From MED-G105 sp039819085 (GTDB lineage: Bacteria > Pseudomonadota > Alphaproteobacteria > Caulobacterales > Parvularculaceae), in contig JBCBSQ010000003.1 in assembly GCA_039819085.1 (NCBI GenBank), positions 62,001 through 126,000 of the forward strand: a DNA stretch of 64,000 bases, in the 5' to 3' direction. Positions 16,716 through 25,111 of the stretch are shown in pieces. The notes beneath the pieces were generated by a model. It ran no database searches and was not told where the DNA came from. It saw only the letters and a list, made by a program, of their open reading frames with translations. Numbering within the stretch: the stretch's first letter is position 1; the number at the start of each line of letters is the position of its first letter. Position numbers and translations under genes: made by a program.

Positions 16716-17073
16716 CGGCGTCAGGTCGTCTTCCGCTAACAAGGGTGGTCATTTCAGCCCCCCAGCGCGCAGGGGAAATGGTCGAACCGGCGGCGCGCCC
16801 GCGAAAGGGCGCAAATCGCAGAGCTCGCGCGCCAGCCGACGCCGGAGCGCGCGACGGATGAATTATCCGCGGCGTAGCCGCACAGGTTGAAACCGCGCGC
16901 GCAGCGATGATCGTAACCCGATTGAAGCGAAAGCCGTTTTCGCTTATGCGCCTCGATAAATAAGCGGTGTCGGACAAGACCGCCAGCGTCACTGAGGCGC
17001 ATAGCGCGACGGCGTGGTTGTGGTAGTGGGCTGCCCACTCGACATTCCGCCGCGATAGCAGAGGAAGACAAGA
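16716..17073. other. Intergenic region between trmL and petABC (divergent promoters)
   Basis: These 358 bases separate two divergent genes and must hold the petABC promoter and that of trmL. I cannot assign -35/-10 boxes with confidence. The only structure seen is a 7-bp inverted repeat (CGCTTAT at 16941-16947 and ATAAGCG at 16960-16966, 12 bases apart), about 110 bases before petA, which could be an operator. No credible short gene is present. Confidence 0.5.
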
Positions 17074-17685
17074 ATGAGCGCTGCGAGCGAAACAGAACAG
17101 GCAGCCGGCGACGCGTCCGAAGAGCCGACCCGCCGCGACTTTATCCACATTATGGCCGGCGCGACTGCGGCGGCGGGCGCGGCCGTCGTGGTTGTGCCGC
17201 TGGTGCACCAGATGAACCCGGACGCGAGCGTTCTTGCGCTGTCGACAAAGGAGGTCGACCTGTCCGCGATCGAAGTTGGCCAGGCCATCAAGGTGATGTG
17301 GCAGGGCAAGCCCGTCTTCATCCGCCGTCGCACCGAGGCTGAGATTCTCGAAGCGGAAGAGACCCCGCTGTCGGCGCTTAAAGACAAGAACGCCCGGAAC
17401 GCAAACCTTGGCAAGGCCGAAGCCACTGACAATGCGCGCGCGACGTCCTCCGACGGGGAAGCGCGGCCGGAATGGTTGGTGCTGGTCGGCGTGTGCACCC
17501 ATCTCGGCTGTATTCCGCTCGGCACGGCGCAGGGTGAAGTGAAGGGCGACTACAATGGCTGGTTCTGCCCTTGCCATGGCTCCCACTACGACGCGGCGGG
17601 CCGCATTCGCAAAGGACCGGCGCCGGAAAACCTTCCGGTTCCGCCATATCAGTTTCTGTCCGACACACAGATCAAGATCGGCTAA
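17074..17685 (+). CDS. petA: Ubiquinol-cytochrome c reductase iron-sulfur (Rieske) subunit
   Basis: A 203-residue subunit of the cytochrome bc1 complex. It has a twin-arginine motif (TRRDFIHIM, Arg20-21) before its single membrane helix, as in other Rieske proteins exported by Tat. The 2Fe-2S ligands are complete: CTHLGC (Cys141, His143, Cys146) and CPCHG (Cys165, Cys167, His168), with the conserved GPAPENLPVPPY loop. It passes electrons from ubiquinol to cytochrome c1. AGGAAG at 17060-17065 supports the ATG. It is the first gene of the petABC operon. Confidence 0.97.
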   Translation: MSAASETEQAAGDASEEPTRRDFIHIMAGATAAAGAAVVVVPLVHQMNPDASVLALSTKEVDLSAIEVGQAIKVMWQGKPVFIRRRTEAEILEAEETPLSALKDKNARNANLGKAEATDNARATSSDGEARPEWLVLVGVCTHLGCIPLGTAQGEVKGDYNGWFCPCHGSHYDAAGRIRKGPAPENLPVPPYQFLSDTQIKIG

Positions 17686-17697
17686 CGAGAGGGACCC

Positions 17698-18966
17698 ATG
17701 AGCCACGAGTCGACATACGAGCCGCAGACCGGCATCGAAAAATGGCTGGATTCGCGCCTGCCGATCGTTCGCATGACTGCGGACTTTATGGATTTTCCAA
17801 CCCCGAAGAACCTGAACTATTGGTGGACGTTCGGAGCGATCCTCGCCGTCTGCCTGGTGATCCAGATCCTGTCGGGCGTCATTCTCGCCATGCACTATAC
17901 GCCGCATGTGGACTACGCCTTCGACAGCGTCGAACACATTATGCGTGACGTGAACTATGGCTGGCTGATGCGGTACGTGCACGCCAACGGCGCGTCGATG
18001 TTCTTCCTCGCCGTTTACATCCACATGTTCCGTGGACTGTATTACGGCTCATACAAGGAGCCTCGCGAGGTCACGTGGATCCTCGGCGTCGTGATCTTCC
18101 TTCTGATGATGGCGACGGCGTTTATGGGCTACGTGCTTCCATGGGGGCAGATGTCGTTCTGGGGCGCGACGGTAATCACCGGCTTCTTCACAGCGTTCCC
18201 GGTGATTGGCGATCCGATCCAGACGCTCCTGCTCGGCGGTCCGGCTGTCGGCAACCCGACCCTGAACCGTTTCTTCTCGCTCCACTATCTCTTGCCGTTC
18301 GCGATCTTCGGCGTTGTTGCGCTCCATATCTGGGGCTTCCACACCAGCGGAAACAACAATCCGACCGGCGTGAACGTGAAGGAAGTGGAGAAGGACACTG
18401 TTCCGTTCCATCCGTATTACACGGTGAAGGACGGGTTCGCGATCGCAGTGTTCCTGTTGCTGTTTGCGGCGTTTGTGTTCTTCCTCCCGAACTCGCTCGG
18501 GCACCCGGACAATTACATCGAAGCGAACCCGCTTTCGACGCCGGCGCATATTGTGCCTGAATGGTACTTCCTGCCGTTCTACGGAATTTTGCGCGCGGTT
18601 CCCGACAAGCTCGGCGGCGTCTTGTTGATGTTCGGCTCGATCCTCGTGTTGTTCGTGCTCCCCTGGCTTGACACGTCGAAGGTGCGCTCGATGCGGTATC
18701 GTCCGATCGCGAAGCTGTGGTTCGCCATTTTCGTTGTGTGCTGCCTGGCGCTCGGATGGCTTGGCGGTCAGCCGGCGGAAGGCGTCTATGTGCTCTGGGC
18801 GCGGATTACGACGATCTACTATTTCGCTTACTTCCTGGTCATTCTGCCGCTTCTCGGAACCATGGAGACGCCGTCCGCAATGCCGAAATCAATCTCGGAG
18901 TCGGTGTTGAAGAAGGTTGAGGCGACGGACGCAAGCGGCGGCGCAGTTGCGCAGCCCGCTGAATAA
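17698..18966 (+). CDS. petB: Cytochrome b subunit of the bc1 complex
   Basis: A 422-residue, eight-helix integral membrane protein carrying the two b haems and both quinone sites. Typical segments include the first helix (WTFGAILAVCLVIQILSG), the haem-ligand helices around MRYVHANGASMFF and LPFAIFGVVALHIWG, and the Qo-site motif PEWYFLPFYGILRA. The length is that of alphaproteobacterial cytochrome b. It follows petA by 12 bases and precedes petC by 13, so the three are one operon. The tail after residue 400 is variable. Confidence 0.98.
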   Translation: MSHESTYEPQTGIEKWLDSRLPIVRMTADFMDFPTPKNLNYWWTFGAILAVCLVIQILSGVILAMHYTPHVDYAFDSVEHIMRDVNYGWLMRYVHANGASMFFLAVYIHMFRGLYYGSYKEPREVTWILGVVIFLLMMATAFMGYVLPWGQMSFWGATVITGFFTAFPVIGDPIQTLLLGGPAVGNPTLNRFFSLHYLLPFAIFGVVALHIWGFHTSGNNNPTGVNVKEVEKDTVPFHPYYTVKDGFAIAVFLLLFAAFVFFLPNSLGHPDNYIEANPLSTPAHIVPEWYFLPFYGILRAVPDKLGGVLLMFGSILVLFVLPWLDTSKVRSMRYRPIAKLWFAIFVVCCLALGWLGGQPAEGVYVLWARITTIYYFAYFLVILPLLGTMETPSAMPKSISESVLKKVEATDASGGAVAQPAE

Positions 18967-18979
18967 ACGACGGAGACGG

Positions 18980-19906
18980 ATGATAATGAGCATCGTGAAA
19001 CGCGTTTGCGCGATTGTCGTCGGCGCAGGGGCGTCCCTCCTGGCCGCCGGCGCTCTGGCGGCGGGCGGCGAAACCAAAGAGCTGAAGCACCCTCATTTCC
19101 ATTTCGAGGGCGTCTTCGGCGCATATGACAAGGATGCCCTGCAGCGCGGCTATCAGGTCTACCGGACGATTTGCTCCAGTTGCCACTCCATGGAGCAGCT
19201 GTCGTTCCGGAACCTCGGCCAGAAGGGCGGGCCCTTCTACCTCGCTGAGTGCCCTGAGGGCGTCGGCGAAGGGATTGATTGCAGCAATCCAACCGACAAT
19301 CCGATCGTTAAGGCGATTGCGGCGGAGTATCAGTATCCTGGCGAACCGGACGATTTCGGGGACATCCCGATGCGGGCCGGCCTGCCGGCGGATCCGTTTC
19401 CGAAGCCTTACGACAATGAGCAGATTGCGCGTCTGGCGAATGGCGGCGCGCTGCCGCCTGACCTGTCCTTGATGACCAAGGCCCGTCATCACGGGCCGGC
19501 TTACGTCTACAGTCTCCTGACCGGGTATGAAGACCCGCCGGCGAGCGTAGTGGTGCCTGCCGGCCAGAACTACAATCCTTATTTTCCAGGCGACATGACC
19601 CAGCTTCTGAAGCCTGAGTATCTGGATGAAGAAGGTCACGCGGCTGAAGGGGTCGAAGTTCCCTATGGCGGCGTTCTCGCCATGGCGCCGCCGCTGTCCG
19701 ACGGCATTGTCGACTACGCCGATGAGGAAACGCCGGAAACGGTTGAACAGTACGCCAAGGACGTCACCGAGTTTTTGATGTGGGCGTCCGAGCCGAAGCT
19801 CGAGGCGCGCAAGAAGCTCGGCGTTATGACAGTCGGCTATCTGATTATTCTCTGCGGGCTGCTCTACTTCTCGTATCGTCAGATCTGGGCGGACGCGAAA
19901 AAATAA
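18980..19906 (+). CDS. petC: Cytochrome c1 subunit of the bc1 complex
   Basis: A 308-residue protein with a cleavable signal peptide (about residues 8-29), the haem-binding motif CSSCH (65-69), the distal Met region near GGVLAMAPPL and a C-terminal membrane anchor (LGVMTVGYLIILCGLLYFSYRQ). It accepts electrons from the Rieske protein and passes them to soluble or membrane cytochrome c. The frame opens at 18917 inside petB; ATG codons at 18980 and 18986 both follow GGAG at 18972-18975, and either could be used. A terminator follows within 40 bases. Confidence 0.96.
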   Translation: MIMSIVKRVCAIVVGAGASLLAAGALAAGGETKELKHPHFHFEGVFGAYDKDALQRGYQVYRTICSSCHSMEQLSFRNLGQKGGPFYLAECPEGVGEGIDCSNPTDNPIVKAIAAEYQYPGEPDDFGDIPMRAGLPADPFPKPYDNEQIARLANGGALPPDLSLMTKARHHGPAYVYSLLTGYEDPPASVVVPAGQNYNPYFPGDMTQLLKPEYLDEEGHAAEGVEVPYGGVLAMAPPLSDGIVDYADEETPETVEQYAKDVTEFLMWASEPKLEARKKLGVMTVGYLIILCGLLYFSYRQIWADAKK

Positions 19907-19943
19907 GCTCACCGGCGCAAACACCTATCTGATGCAGTTGCAG

Positions 19944-19971
19944 CGGCCCCTCTGTGAAGAGGGGCCGTTTT
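19944..19971 (+). terminator. Rho-independent terminator after petABC
   Basis: A perfect 9-bp GC stem (CGGCCCCTC / GAGGGGCCG) with a six-base loop TGTGAA is followed by TTTT. It sits 37 bases after the petC stop. It also decides the start of the next gene, because an in-frame ATG at 19954 overlaps the hairpin loop. Confidence 0.92.
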
Positions 19972-20034
19972 CGTATGGCGGGTGGGGCGCAGGAGAGATA
20001 TTTTCTGGCGAGTGCGAGATTGGAGGGTGAGCCT

Positions 20035-20694
20035 GTGCCGGTGACGGACGCGCTGACGATCGATGTGTTCTGGTCCTTCCGCAGCCCTTATTCCTGGCTC
20101 GCTGTCGACAGGCTCGCCGCAATTGAAGCAGGCTATCCGGTGAAGATGGCGATGCGGTTCGTGCGGCCTCTGGCGCTGCGCGAGGACGGTTTCTTCAAGC
20201 AGGCGCGCCCGCAATGGCTGCCTTATCTGTTCAAGGACGTCTTCCGGGAGGGGCAGCGGCTTGGCGTTGCGATCGCGTCGCCGCGGCCGGACCCGATCGT
20301 CATGGACCTCGAAACCGGTGAGGTGGCGGCCGAACAGCCTTACATCCACCGCCTGATGGATTTGGGGTTCGCCGCAGAAGCGACCGAGGGGCGGGGACTG
20401 GCGCTTGCGCAGGCGATCGCCCGGCCCGTTTGGACCGGCGTTGAGAACTGGCACGAAGGCGATATCCTGAAAGACGCCGCCGCGGCGGCGGGCTTTGACA
20501 TCGACGCGCTTGCGCGGTGGGCGGATGAAAATCGGGACGAGGTTGAGCGGATGCTCGCCGAGAACGAAACGGCGCAGATGAAACACCACTGGGGCGTGCC
20601 GCTGATGGTGCTGAATGAAGAGCCCTTTTTCGGCCAGGACCGGCTCGACAGCCTCGAATGGCGCCTTCAGCAGATGCTTCAGGCGCAGCAATGA
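20035..20694 (+). CDS. DsbA-family isomerase (2-hydroxychromene-2-carboxylate isomerase-like)
   Basis: A 219-residue thioredoxin-fold protein of the DsbA/HCCA-isomerase superfamily. The active-site stretch FWSFRSPYSWLAV has serine instead of the CxxC of disulfide oxidases, as in glutathione-dependent kappa-class transferases and HCCA isomerases. The cis-Pro region WGVPLMVLNEEPFFGQDRL is also present. The substrate is unknown. The GTG at 20035 has GGAGGG at 20022-20027; longer starts (19954, 19975) overlap or directly follow the petC terminator. It shares ATGA with the next gene. Confidence 0.85.
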   Translation: MPVTDALTIDVFWSFRSPYSWLAVDRLAAIEAGYPVKMAMRFVRPLALREDGFFKQARPQWLPYLFKDVFREGQRLGVAIASPRPDPIVMDLETGEVAAEQPYIHRLMDLGFAAEATEGRGLALAQAIARPVWTGVENWHEGDILKDAAAAAGFDIDALARWADENRDEVERMLAENETAQMKHHWGVPLMVLNEEPFFGQDRLDSLEWRLQQMLQAQQ

Positions 20695-21812
20695 GCGGAC
20701 CGACGCCCTTCAGCTTCCGTTCCACCGCGCGCTTCGCCGATGTTGGTGAGGCGTTTGAAGCGAATTTCGAGGCGGGCGAGGAGCTTGGCGCGCGTTTCGT
20801 CGCCTACCGCCATGGCGAGAAGATCGTCGACGTCTTCGGCGGCTGGTCGGACAAGAAGAAGGAAACACCGTGGACGGATGAGACGCTAGCCTGCGTCTAT
20901 TCGACGGGCAAGGCCGCGCTGGCGCTTTTGGTCGCGCGCGCCGTGGCGGCGGGCGGCCTCGATTACGAGGGGCCAGTCAGCGACGTCTGGCCCGGGTTCG
21001 CGGCGAACGGCAAGGATGCGATCACGCTCGGGCAGGCGATGTCCCATCAGGGCGGGCTTTGCGGATTTCGCGAGGAAATGCCGCCTGAGACATGGCTCGA
21101 CTGGGACGGGATCTGCGGCCGGATCGCCGCCATGGCGCCGCTGTGGCCGCCGGGTTCAGCGAACGGATACCATCCGCAGACGTATGGTTTTATCGTCGGC
21201 GAAGTTCTGCGGCGCGCGACGGGACGCACGGTGGGCGAAACGCTCTATGAAGACGAGTTCATGGCGCGCGGGATCGACGTTCACTGCGGCCTTAAGCCTG
21301 AGGCCGCCGACTGGACCGCCTACATGCCGAAGCCGCCGCGCGCGCCTGATCTCGGGCCGCTGACCGAGTATAAAGAGCTCGCCTTTCTGAAGCCCTGGTC
21401 AGCGCCGGCGCGCGTCGCGCGTGAGGACTGGATGGCGGCGGAGATACCTGCGTCTAACATGCACGCCACGGCGGACGGCCTCGCCCGCCTGTTGCAGCCG
21501 CTCGCGAGCCGGGAAGCCGAGGACGCATTGCCGCCGGAGGCGGTGGAGGCCGCGCTCCGTGTACGCATCGAAGGGTCGGACCTCGTCCTGCCGTTCGACC
21601 TCGCCTGGGCCGCGGGCCTGATGCGTAACCGAAATGGCCATTTCGGCCCCAGCGAGACAGCTTTTGGACACGCCGGTTTCGGCGGATCTTGCGTCGTTAT
21701 TGACCCGGCGCAGGGACTCACTGCGGCGTACGTCATGAACAAGATGTCGCCCTACCTCGTGGGCGACCCACGCGCCGTTCGGCTGATCGAGGCGCTCTAC
21801 GCGGGCCTCTAG
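20691..21812 (+). CDS. Serine hydrolase, beta-lactamase class C/family VIII esterase-like
   Basis: A 373-residue enzyme of the beta-lactamase/penicillin-binding fold. The nucleophile motif STGK (Ser71-Lys74) and the catalytic Tyr160 in PGSANGYHPQTYGF are visible, with the third element GHAGFGGS near the C terminus. There is no signal peptide, which favours a cytoplasmic esterase (EstB type) over a drug-resistance beta-lactamase. The start overlaps the stop of the isomerase gene (ATGA), so the two are translationally coupled. Its TAG stop lies within the left terminal repeat of a palindromic element. Confidence 0.88.
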   Translation: MSGPTPFSFRSTARFADVGEAFEANFEAGEELGARFVAYRHGEKIVDVFGGWSDKKKETPWTDETLACVYSTGKAALALLVARAVAAGGLDYEGPVSDVWPGFAANGKDAITLGQAMSHQGGLCGFREEMPPETWLDWDGICGRIAAMAPLWPPGSANGYHPQTYGFIVGEVLRRATGRTVGETLYEDEFMARGIDVHCGLKPEAADWTAYMPKPPRAPDLGPLTEYKELAFLKPWSAPARVAREDWMAAEIPASNMHATADGLARLLQPLASREAEDALPPEAVEAALRVRIEGSDLVLPFDLAWAAGLMRNRNGHFGPSETAFGHAGFGGSCVVIDPAQGLTAAYVMNKMSPYLVGDPRAVRLIEALYAGL

Positions 21813-21915
21813 AGCGCTTCGCGGATAAGTGTGTGCGGTTATCCGCAAAAGAAGCGCGGCAAACCACCAATCTAGAACCCTTGAGCGATTCCGAAGGAAC
21901 GCGAAATGCTCTAGA
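21808..21915. repeat. Palindromic intergenic element bounded by 8-bp inverted repeats
   Basis: TCTAGAGC (21808-21815) and GCTCTAGA (21908-21915) bound 108 bases. Inside the left half is a long hairpin: GCGCTTC plus GCGGATAA (21814-21828) pairs with TTATCCGC and GAAGCGC (21839-21857), interrupted by AAAA on one side. It could act as a weak terminator for the esterase gene, but there is no T run. The build is that of a REP- or MITE-like unit. Confidence 0.7.
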
Positions 21916-21950
21916 AGGTGTAGCGGCTAACCTGGATCACTGTTGTCCCT

Positions 21951-22074
21951 GTCATCCCGGAAACGCCCCCTTCGACAAGCTCAGGGTGAGGAGGCGTTAT
22001 CCGGGATCTCTTCCTATTTGGGCGAGATCCCGGCTCTCCCTCATGGTCGGTCGGGATGACGGCGCCGGGATGAC
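21951..22074. repeat. Nested inverted repeat containing a TTCGACAAGCTCAGGGTGAG motif
   Basis: The outer arms are GTCATCCCGG (21951-21960) and CCGGGATGAC (22065-22074). Inside, CCGGGATCTC (22001-22010) pairs with GAGATCCCGG (22024-22033), and ACGCC (21963-21967) with GGCGT (21994-21998) around the CTTCGACAAGCTCAGGGTGA motif. From general knowledge, this motif recurs in intergenic repeats of alphaproteobacteria. Confidence 0.75.
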
Positions 22075-22324
22075 GGCGACTGAGGGGCATTGGACGCAAC
22101 ACGCTTTGAAACCGGCCGCGAAAAATTCCAACTTGTCAAAGAGCCCGCCGGCGGAAATGCGCCGCCGACGGAGGGGATGATAAGCGGGCCGCAAGGGTGT
22201 TCGATAAGTTTTTGAAACAGCGCGCCGCAGGCCGCATGGCGCTTGGCGTTAAGGCGTTCGATGAAAAAATTCTTTCGCAAGCGGTGATGGGCCGGAGCGC
22301 TGCTAAATGAGGCGCACCCTACGT

Positions 22325-22456
22325 CCCTCATCCTGAGGAGCGCGGGCGAAGCTCGCGCGTCTCGAAGGATGGCGGTTTGTTCGAGCTTTCAACCATCCTT
22401 CGAGACGCATCGCTCATGCGCGATTGGTCCCCATCCAATCGCCGTCAGGATGAGGG
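22325..22456. repeat. Large imperfect inverted repeat (CCCTCATCCTGA type)
   Basis: The left arm 22325-22372 begins CCCTCATCCTGAGG and ends GTCTCGAAGGATGG. The right arm 22393-22456 is its inverse, beginning CCATCCTTCGAGACGC and ending CGTCAGGATGAGGG. The arm ends match almost perfectly while their middles differ. Similar repeats are widespread between genes in alphaproteobacteria. Confidence 0.75.
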
Positions 22457-22507
22457 CCGGTGGAACCGTGAAAACGGGCGCCAACCAGCGATTGGCCGCC
22501 GTCGGCC

Positions 22508-23485
22508 TCAGGCCGGGAACTGCCGCCCCAGCCAGTCGATCATCAGCTGGTTCAGCTCGTCCGGCCTCTCCCACATCACCCAGTGGCCGCACCCTTCAAT
22601 CATTGCGCGGTCGAGATTGGGGACGATCTCCTCCATGCCTTCGGTGGTCTCGGGCGGCAGAAAAAGATCAAGCTCCGCCGAGATCATGAACGCAGGATGC
22701 GGCACAACCGGATCGACGTCCTTCATCAGGTGATAATTGCCGTCGACATTGCGGTAGAGATTGATCCCGCCGTGAAAGCCGGATTTCTTGTAGGCGTCGA
22801 CGTACACGGCCAATTCCTCCGGCGGCAGGACAAGCTGCGCGCCGTGGGAGTCTGTGAACCGATCAAACATCGAGAAGATGTCATAGACGCCGGGAACAAG
22901 TTTCGGCCAGATCGCCCGTGGCGCGGGACCCCGGAACATCATCCGGAAGAATTTCTCCTCATGCCCCGTAAATTTCTCCTCCGCCGGCCCGACCGGCTGG
23001 AAACGGATGAAATAGTGATTGGCGGTAAAGCGCTTTTCGAGGATTTGCAGCGGTGGTACCGGCGGCGGCGCCTTGTGCGGGGTGCACACGCCGATGACGC
23101 CGGCGACGCGGGTCGGGTTCAGCTGCGCCATCGGCCAGACGAGGAACCCGCCCCAGTCATGGCCGACGAAGACCGCCTTGTCGACGCCGCAAGCGTCAAG
23201 CAGGCCGCGCAAATCGCCGACCATGTGATGGATCGTGTAGCGCTCTTTTTCCTTCGGATTGTCGGAGCCGCCAAAGCCCCTGAGGTCCGGCGCGATGACG
23301 TGATAGCCGGCGTCCGCCAGCGGATTGATCTGGTTCTTCCAGGAATAGGCGAGCTCCGGCCAGCCATGAACGAGGACGACGGTCGGGCGGCCTTCGCCGG
23401 CGCCGGCTTCGTATAAGGAGAGCGTGATTTCTTCGCCCTCGTGGGACGAAACGGCGAGGCGGCGGGGCGTTGGCATGCTGGTCAT
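22508..23485 (-). CDS. Alpha/beta hydrolase, epoxide hydrolase/haloacid dehalogenase-like
   Basis: A 325-residue enzyme with the alpha/beta-hydrolase fold. HGWPE (from His40) forms the oxyanion region, Asp110 in VGHDWGG is the nucleophile (aspartate, not serine), and the catalytic His lies in EGCGHWVMWERP near the C terminus. An aspartate nucleophile with HGWPE is typical of epoxide hydrolases and fluoroacetate dehalogenases; which of the two cannot be decided here. The frame is open to 23578, but the ATG at 23485 gives a normal N terminus and leaves space for divergent promoters with the thioesterase gene. Confidence 0.88.
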   Translation of the reverse strand: MTSMPTPRRLAVSSHEGEEITLSLYEAGAGEGRPTVVLVHGWPELAYSWKNQINPLADAGYHVIAPDLRGFGGSDNPKEKERYTIHHMVGDLRGLLDACGVDKAVFVGHDWGGFLVWPMAQLNPTRVAGVIGVCTPHKAPPPVPPLQILEKRFTANHYFIRFQPVGPAEEKFTGHEEKFFRMMFRGPAPRAIWPKLVPGVYDIFSMFDRFTDSHGAQLVLPPEELAVYVDAYKKSGFHGGINLYRNVDGNYHLMKDVDPVVPHPAFMISAELDLFLPPETTEGMEEIVPNLDRAMIEGCGHWVMWERPDELNQLMIDWLGRQFPA

Positions 23486-23595
23486 GACGCGGAGCCTGCC
23501 GCCGGCCGGCCGCGATTTCAATCGGCGCCCGCACACACGCTGGCGCGGCGACGCGCGGCTGGCGCCGCAGCGCAGCATCTGCTATCGCGCGAGGC

Positions 23596-24027
23596 ATGGC
23601 TGAAGCTAGAATTGAAGACACGCCAGCGGCCGTTCCGGCCGGGTGGAAAGCTGTTCCGCGCAGCGACACGTTCTCCGGCGTCGCCGGCCCGTACTACTTT
23701 CGCGAAGGAGACGCGCCCGGCGTCGGGTTCGTTGCGGAAAAGCGCCATTTGAACCTTGGCGGCATCGTCCATGGCGGCTGCCTGGCGACGCTTGCCGACA
23801 TGTCGCTGTGGGACATCTGCCGGCGCGAGATCGGTCCGTTTCGCGCCGTCACCGTTACATTGAACACGGAATTTCTGGCGCCGGGCCAGCTGGGCGAATT
23901 CATCTATGCGGAGGGCGACGCCCTGAAGACCGGGAAGAGCCTTCTCTTCTCCCGCGGCGTCATCCGCTCTGGCGATCGCGCGCTTATGAGCTTTTCGGGG
24001 ACTCTGAAGCGACTCGATCCGTCTTAA
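23596..24027 (+). CDS. PaaI-family hotdog thioesterase
   Basis: A 143-residue hotdog-fold protein. The family motif NLGGIVHGGCLATLAD carries the conserved HGG before the central helix, and the following strands (TVTLNTEFLAPG) are typical. Such enzymes hydrolyse acyl- or aryl-CoA esters; the substrate is not predictable. It is divergent from the hydrolase gene. Its last 44 bases overlap the 3' end of rarD on the other strand. Confidence 0.88.
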   Translation: MAEARIEDTPAAVPAGWKAVPRSDTFSGVAGPYYFREGDAPGVGFVAEKRHLNLGGIVHGGCLATLADMSLWDICRREIGPFRAVTVTLNTEFLAPGQLGEFIYAEGDALKTGKSLLFSRGVIRSGDRALMSFSGTLKRLDPS

Positions 24028-25012
24028 GCGCGGGCGGCGGCGTTGACGGGCCGGCGTTGACGGTCTTCGGCCGGTCGCGAAGCGCATCGATGCTCGTGAT
24101 GGCGAGGCCGATCCAGATGAGCCCGAAGCAGATCCCATGAGCGAGGGTGAACGGCTCGCCATAATAGAGGCCGAGAATGAACTGGCCCGTCGGGCCGATA
24201 TACTGAATGAACCCGATCGTGGAGAGTTTCAGCCGCCGTGCGCCCAGCGCGAACAAGGTCAGTGGCAGGACGGTCATCGGACCTGAGAGCGCGAGAAGCA
24301 CGTCCATGCGCGTTCCTTCCGCGCCGAACGTCAGTCCGCCATGGCCAGAAAGCCAGATGAGCAGTCCGATCGCGACGGGCGCGAGAAGGGTTGTCTCGAT
24401 AAAGAGGCCTGGCGTCGCGCCGACAGGCGTTTGCTTGCGAATATACCCGTACGCCGTGAAAGCGAGCGCCAGAATGAACGCGACCCAGGGGAAGACGCCG
24501 GCGCCGACGGTCAGGACAAATACGCCCGCCGTTGCGAGCCCGATTCCGACCCATTGCGCGCGCGTCAGCGTTTCGCCCAGCACCAACACCCCCGCCGCAA
24601 CGAACATCAACGGATTGATGTAGTAGCCGAGGCTCGCCTCCAGAACGCGTTCGTTCGCGACCGCCCAGACATAGAAGAACCAGTTAACTGAAATGACGGT
24701 GGCGGACGCGCCGAGGAGCAACAGCGTCTTTGCGGACATCGCCGCCGCAATCGTCTCGCGCCATTGCTTGCGCAGCGAAATGATGAGCGCGCCAAATGGC
24801 ACAGACCAGGCGATCCGCTGACTGACGACCTCCAGCGGATCGACGGTCTCAAGGAGCTTTATGTAAATCGGAAACCCGCCCCAGATCGTATAGGCGAGGA
24901 GCGCGCAAATGAAGCCGAAGCGCGCCTCCGGGCTGAGGCCGTTTTCCGCCGTGGGGCTCGGCGTCGAGGCGGACGGGGTTTCAGGCGTATCGATCGTTCG
25001 CTCGGCCACCAA
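23984..25012 (-). CDS. rarD: EamA-family transporter RarD
   Basis: A 342-residue inner-membrane protein with about ten helices. RarD signatures are visible: YTIWGGFPIYIKLLETVDPLEV at the first helix, NWFFYVWAV, LEASLGYYINPL and FIQYIGPTGQF. RarD proteins are drug/metabolite transporters of uncertain substrate, often annotated as chloramphenicol-sensitive. The N-terminal 28 and C-terminal 30 residues are polar. It lies 100 bases downstream of asd on the same strand and could be in the same transcript. Confidence 0.92.
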   Translation of the reverse strand: MVAERTIDTPETPSASTPSPTAENGLSPEARFGFICALLAYTIWGGFPIYIKLLETVDPLEVVSQRIAWSVPFGALIISLRKQWRETIAAAMSAKTLLLLGASATVISVNWFFYVWAVANERVLEASLGYYINPLMFVAAGVLVLGETLTRAQWVGIGLATAGVFVLTVGAGVFPWVAFILALAFTAYGYIRKQTPVGATPGLFIETTLLAPVAIGLLIWLSGHGGLTFGAEGTRMDVLLALSGPMTVLPLTLFALGARRLKLSTIGFIQYIGPTGQFILGLYYGEPFTLAHGICFGLIWIGLAITSIDALRDRPKTVNAGPSTPPPALKTDRVASESPKSS

Positions 25013-25111
25013 CGAATCCCCTTGTTTGACGTTGAGCCCCGCTGGCGAATTTTCGCGAAGGCGGTTTCCGCACGCGACCCGTTTCTTGCGGCGCGTTCCA
25101 TTCTGACCGCC

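Larger units (their letters stand above)
21813..22507. other. Gene-free region made of repeat elements
   Basis: About 0.7 kb between the esterase gene and the convergent hydrolase gene holds no credible coding frame. It is a mosaic of three different palindromic repeats (at 21808-21915, 21951-22074 and 22325-22456), with ordinary sequence between them. Confidence 0.8.

Noticed and set aside
16636..18024. 462-codon open frame on the minus strand
   Set aside because: It runs antisense to petA and petB, which have complete cofactor motifs. The translation is Arg/His-rich with no family features, as expected for shadow frames in GC-rich DNA.
18839..19924. 361-codon open frame on the minus strand
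   Set aside because: Antisense to petC and the end of petB, no motifs.
20691..21812. Beta-lactamase as an antibiotic-resistance gene
   Set aside because: There is no signal peptide, and the motif pattern (STGK, Tyr160) fits family VIII esterases, so resistance is not supported.
22041..22331. Short frames in the 21.8-22.5 kb gap
   Set aside because: They run through palindromic repeats, have no ribosome sites and show no protein features.
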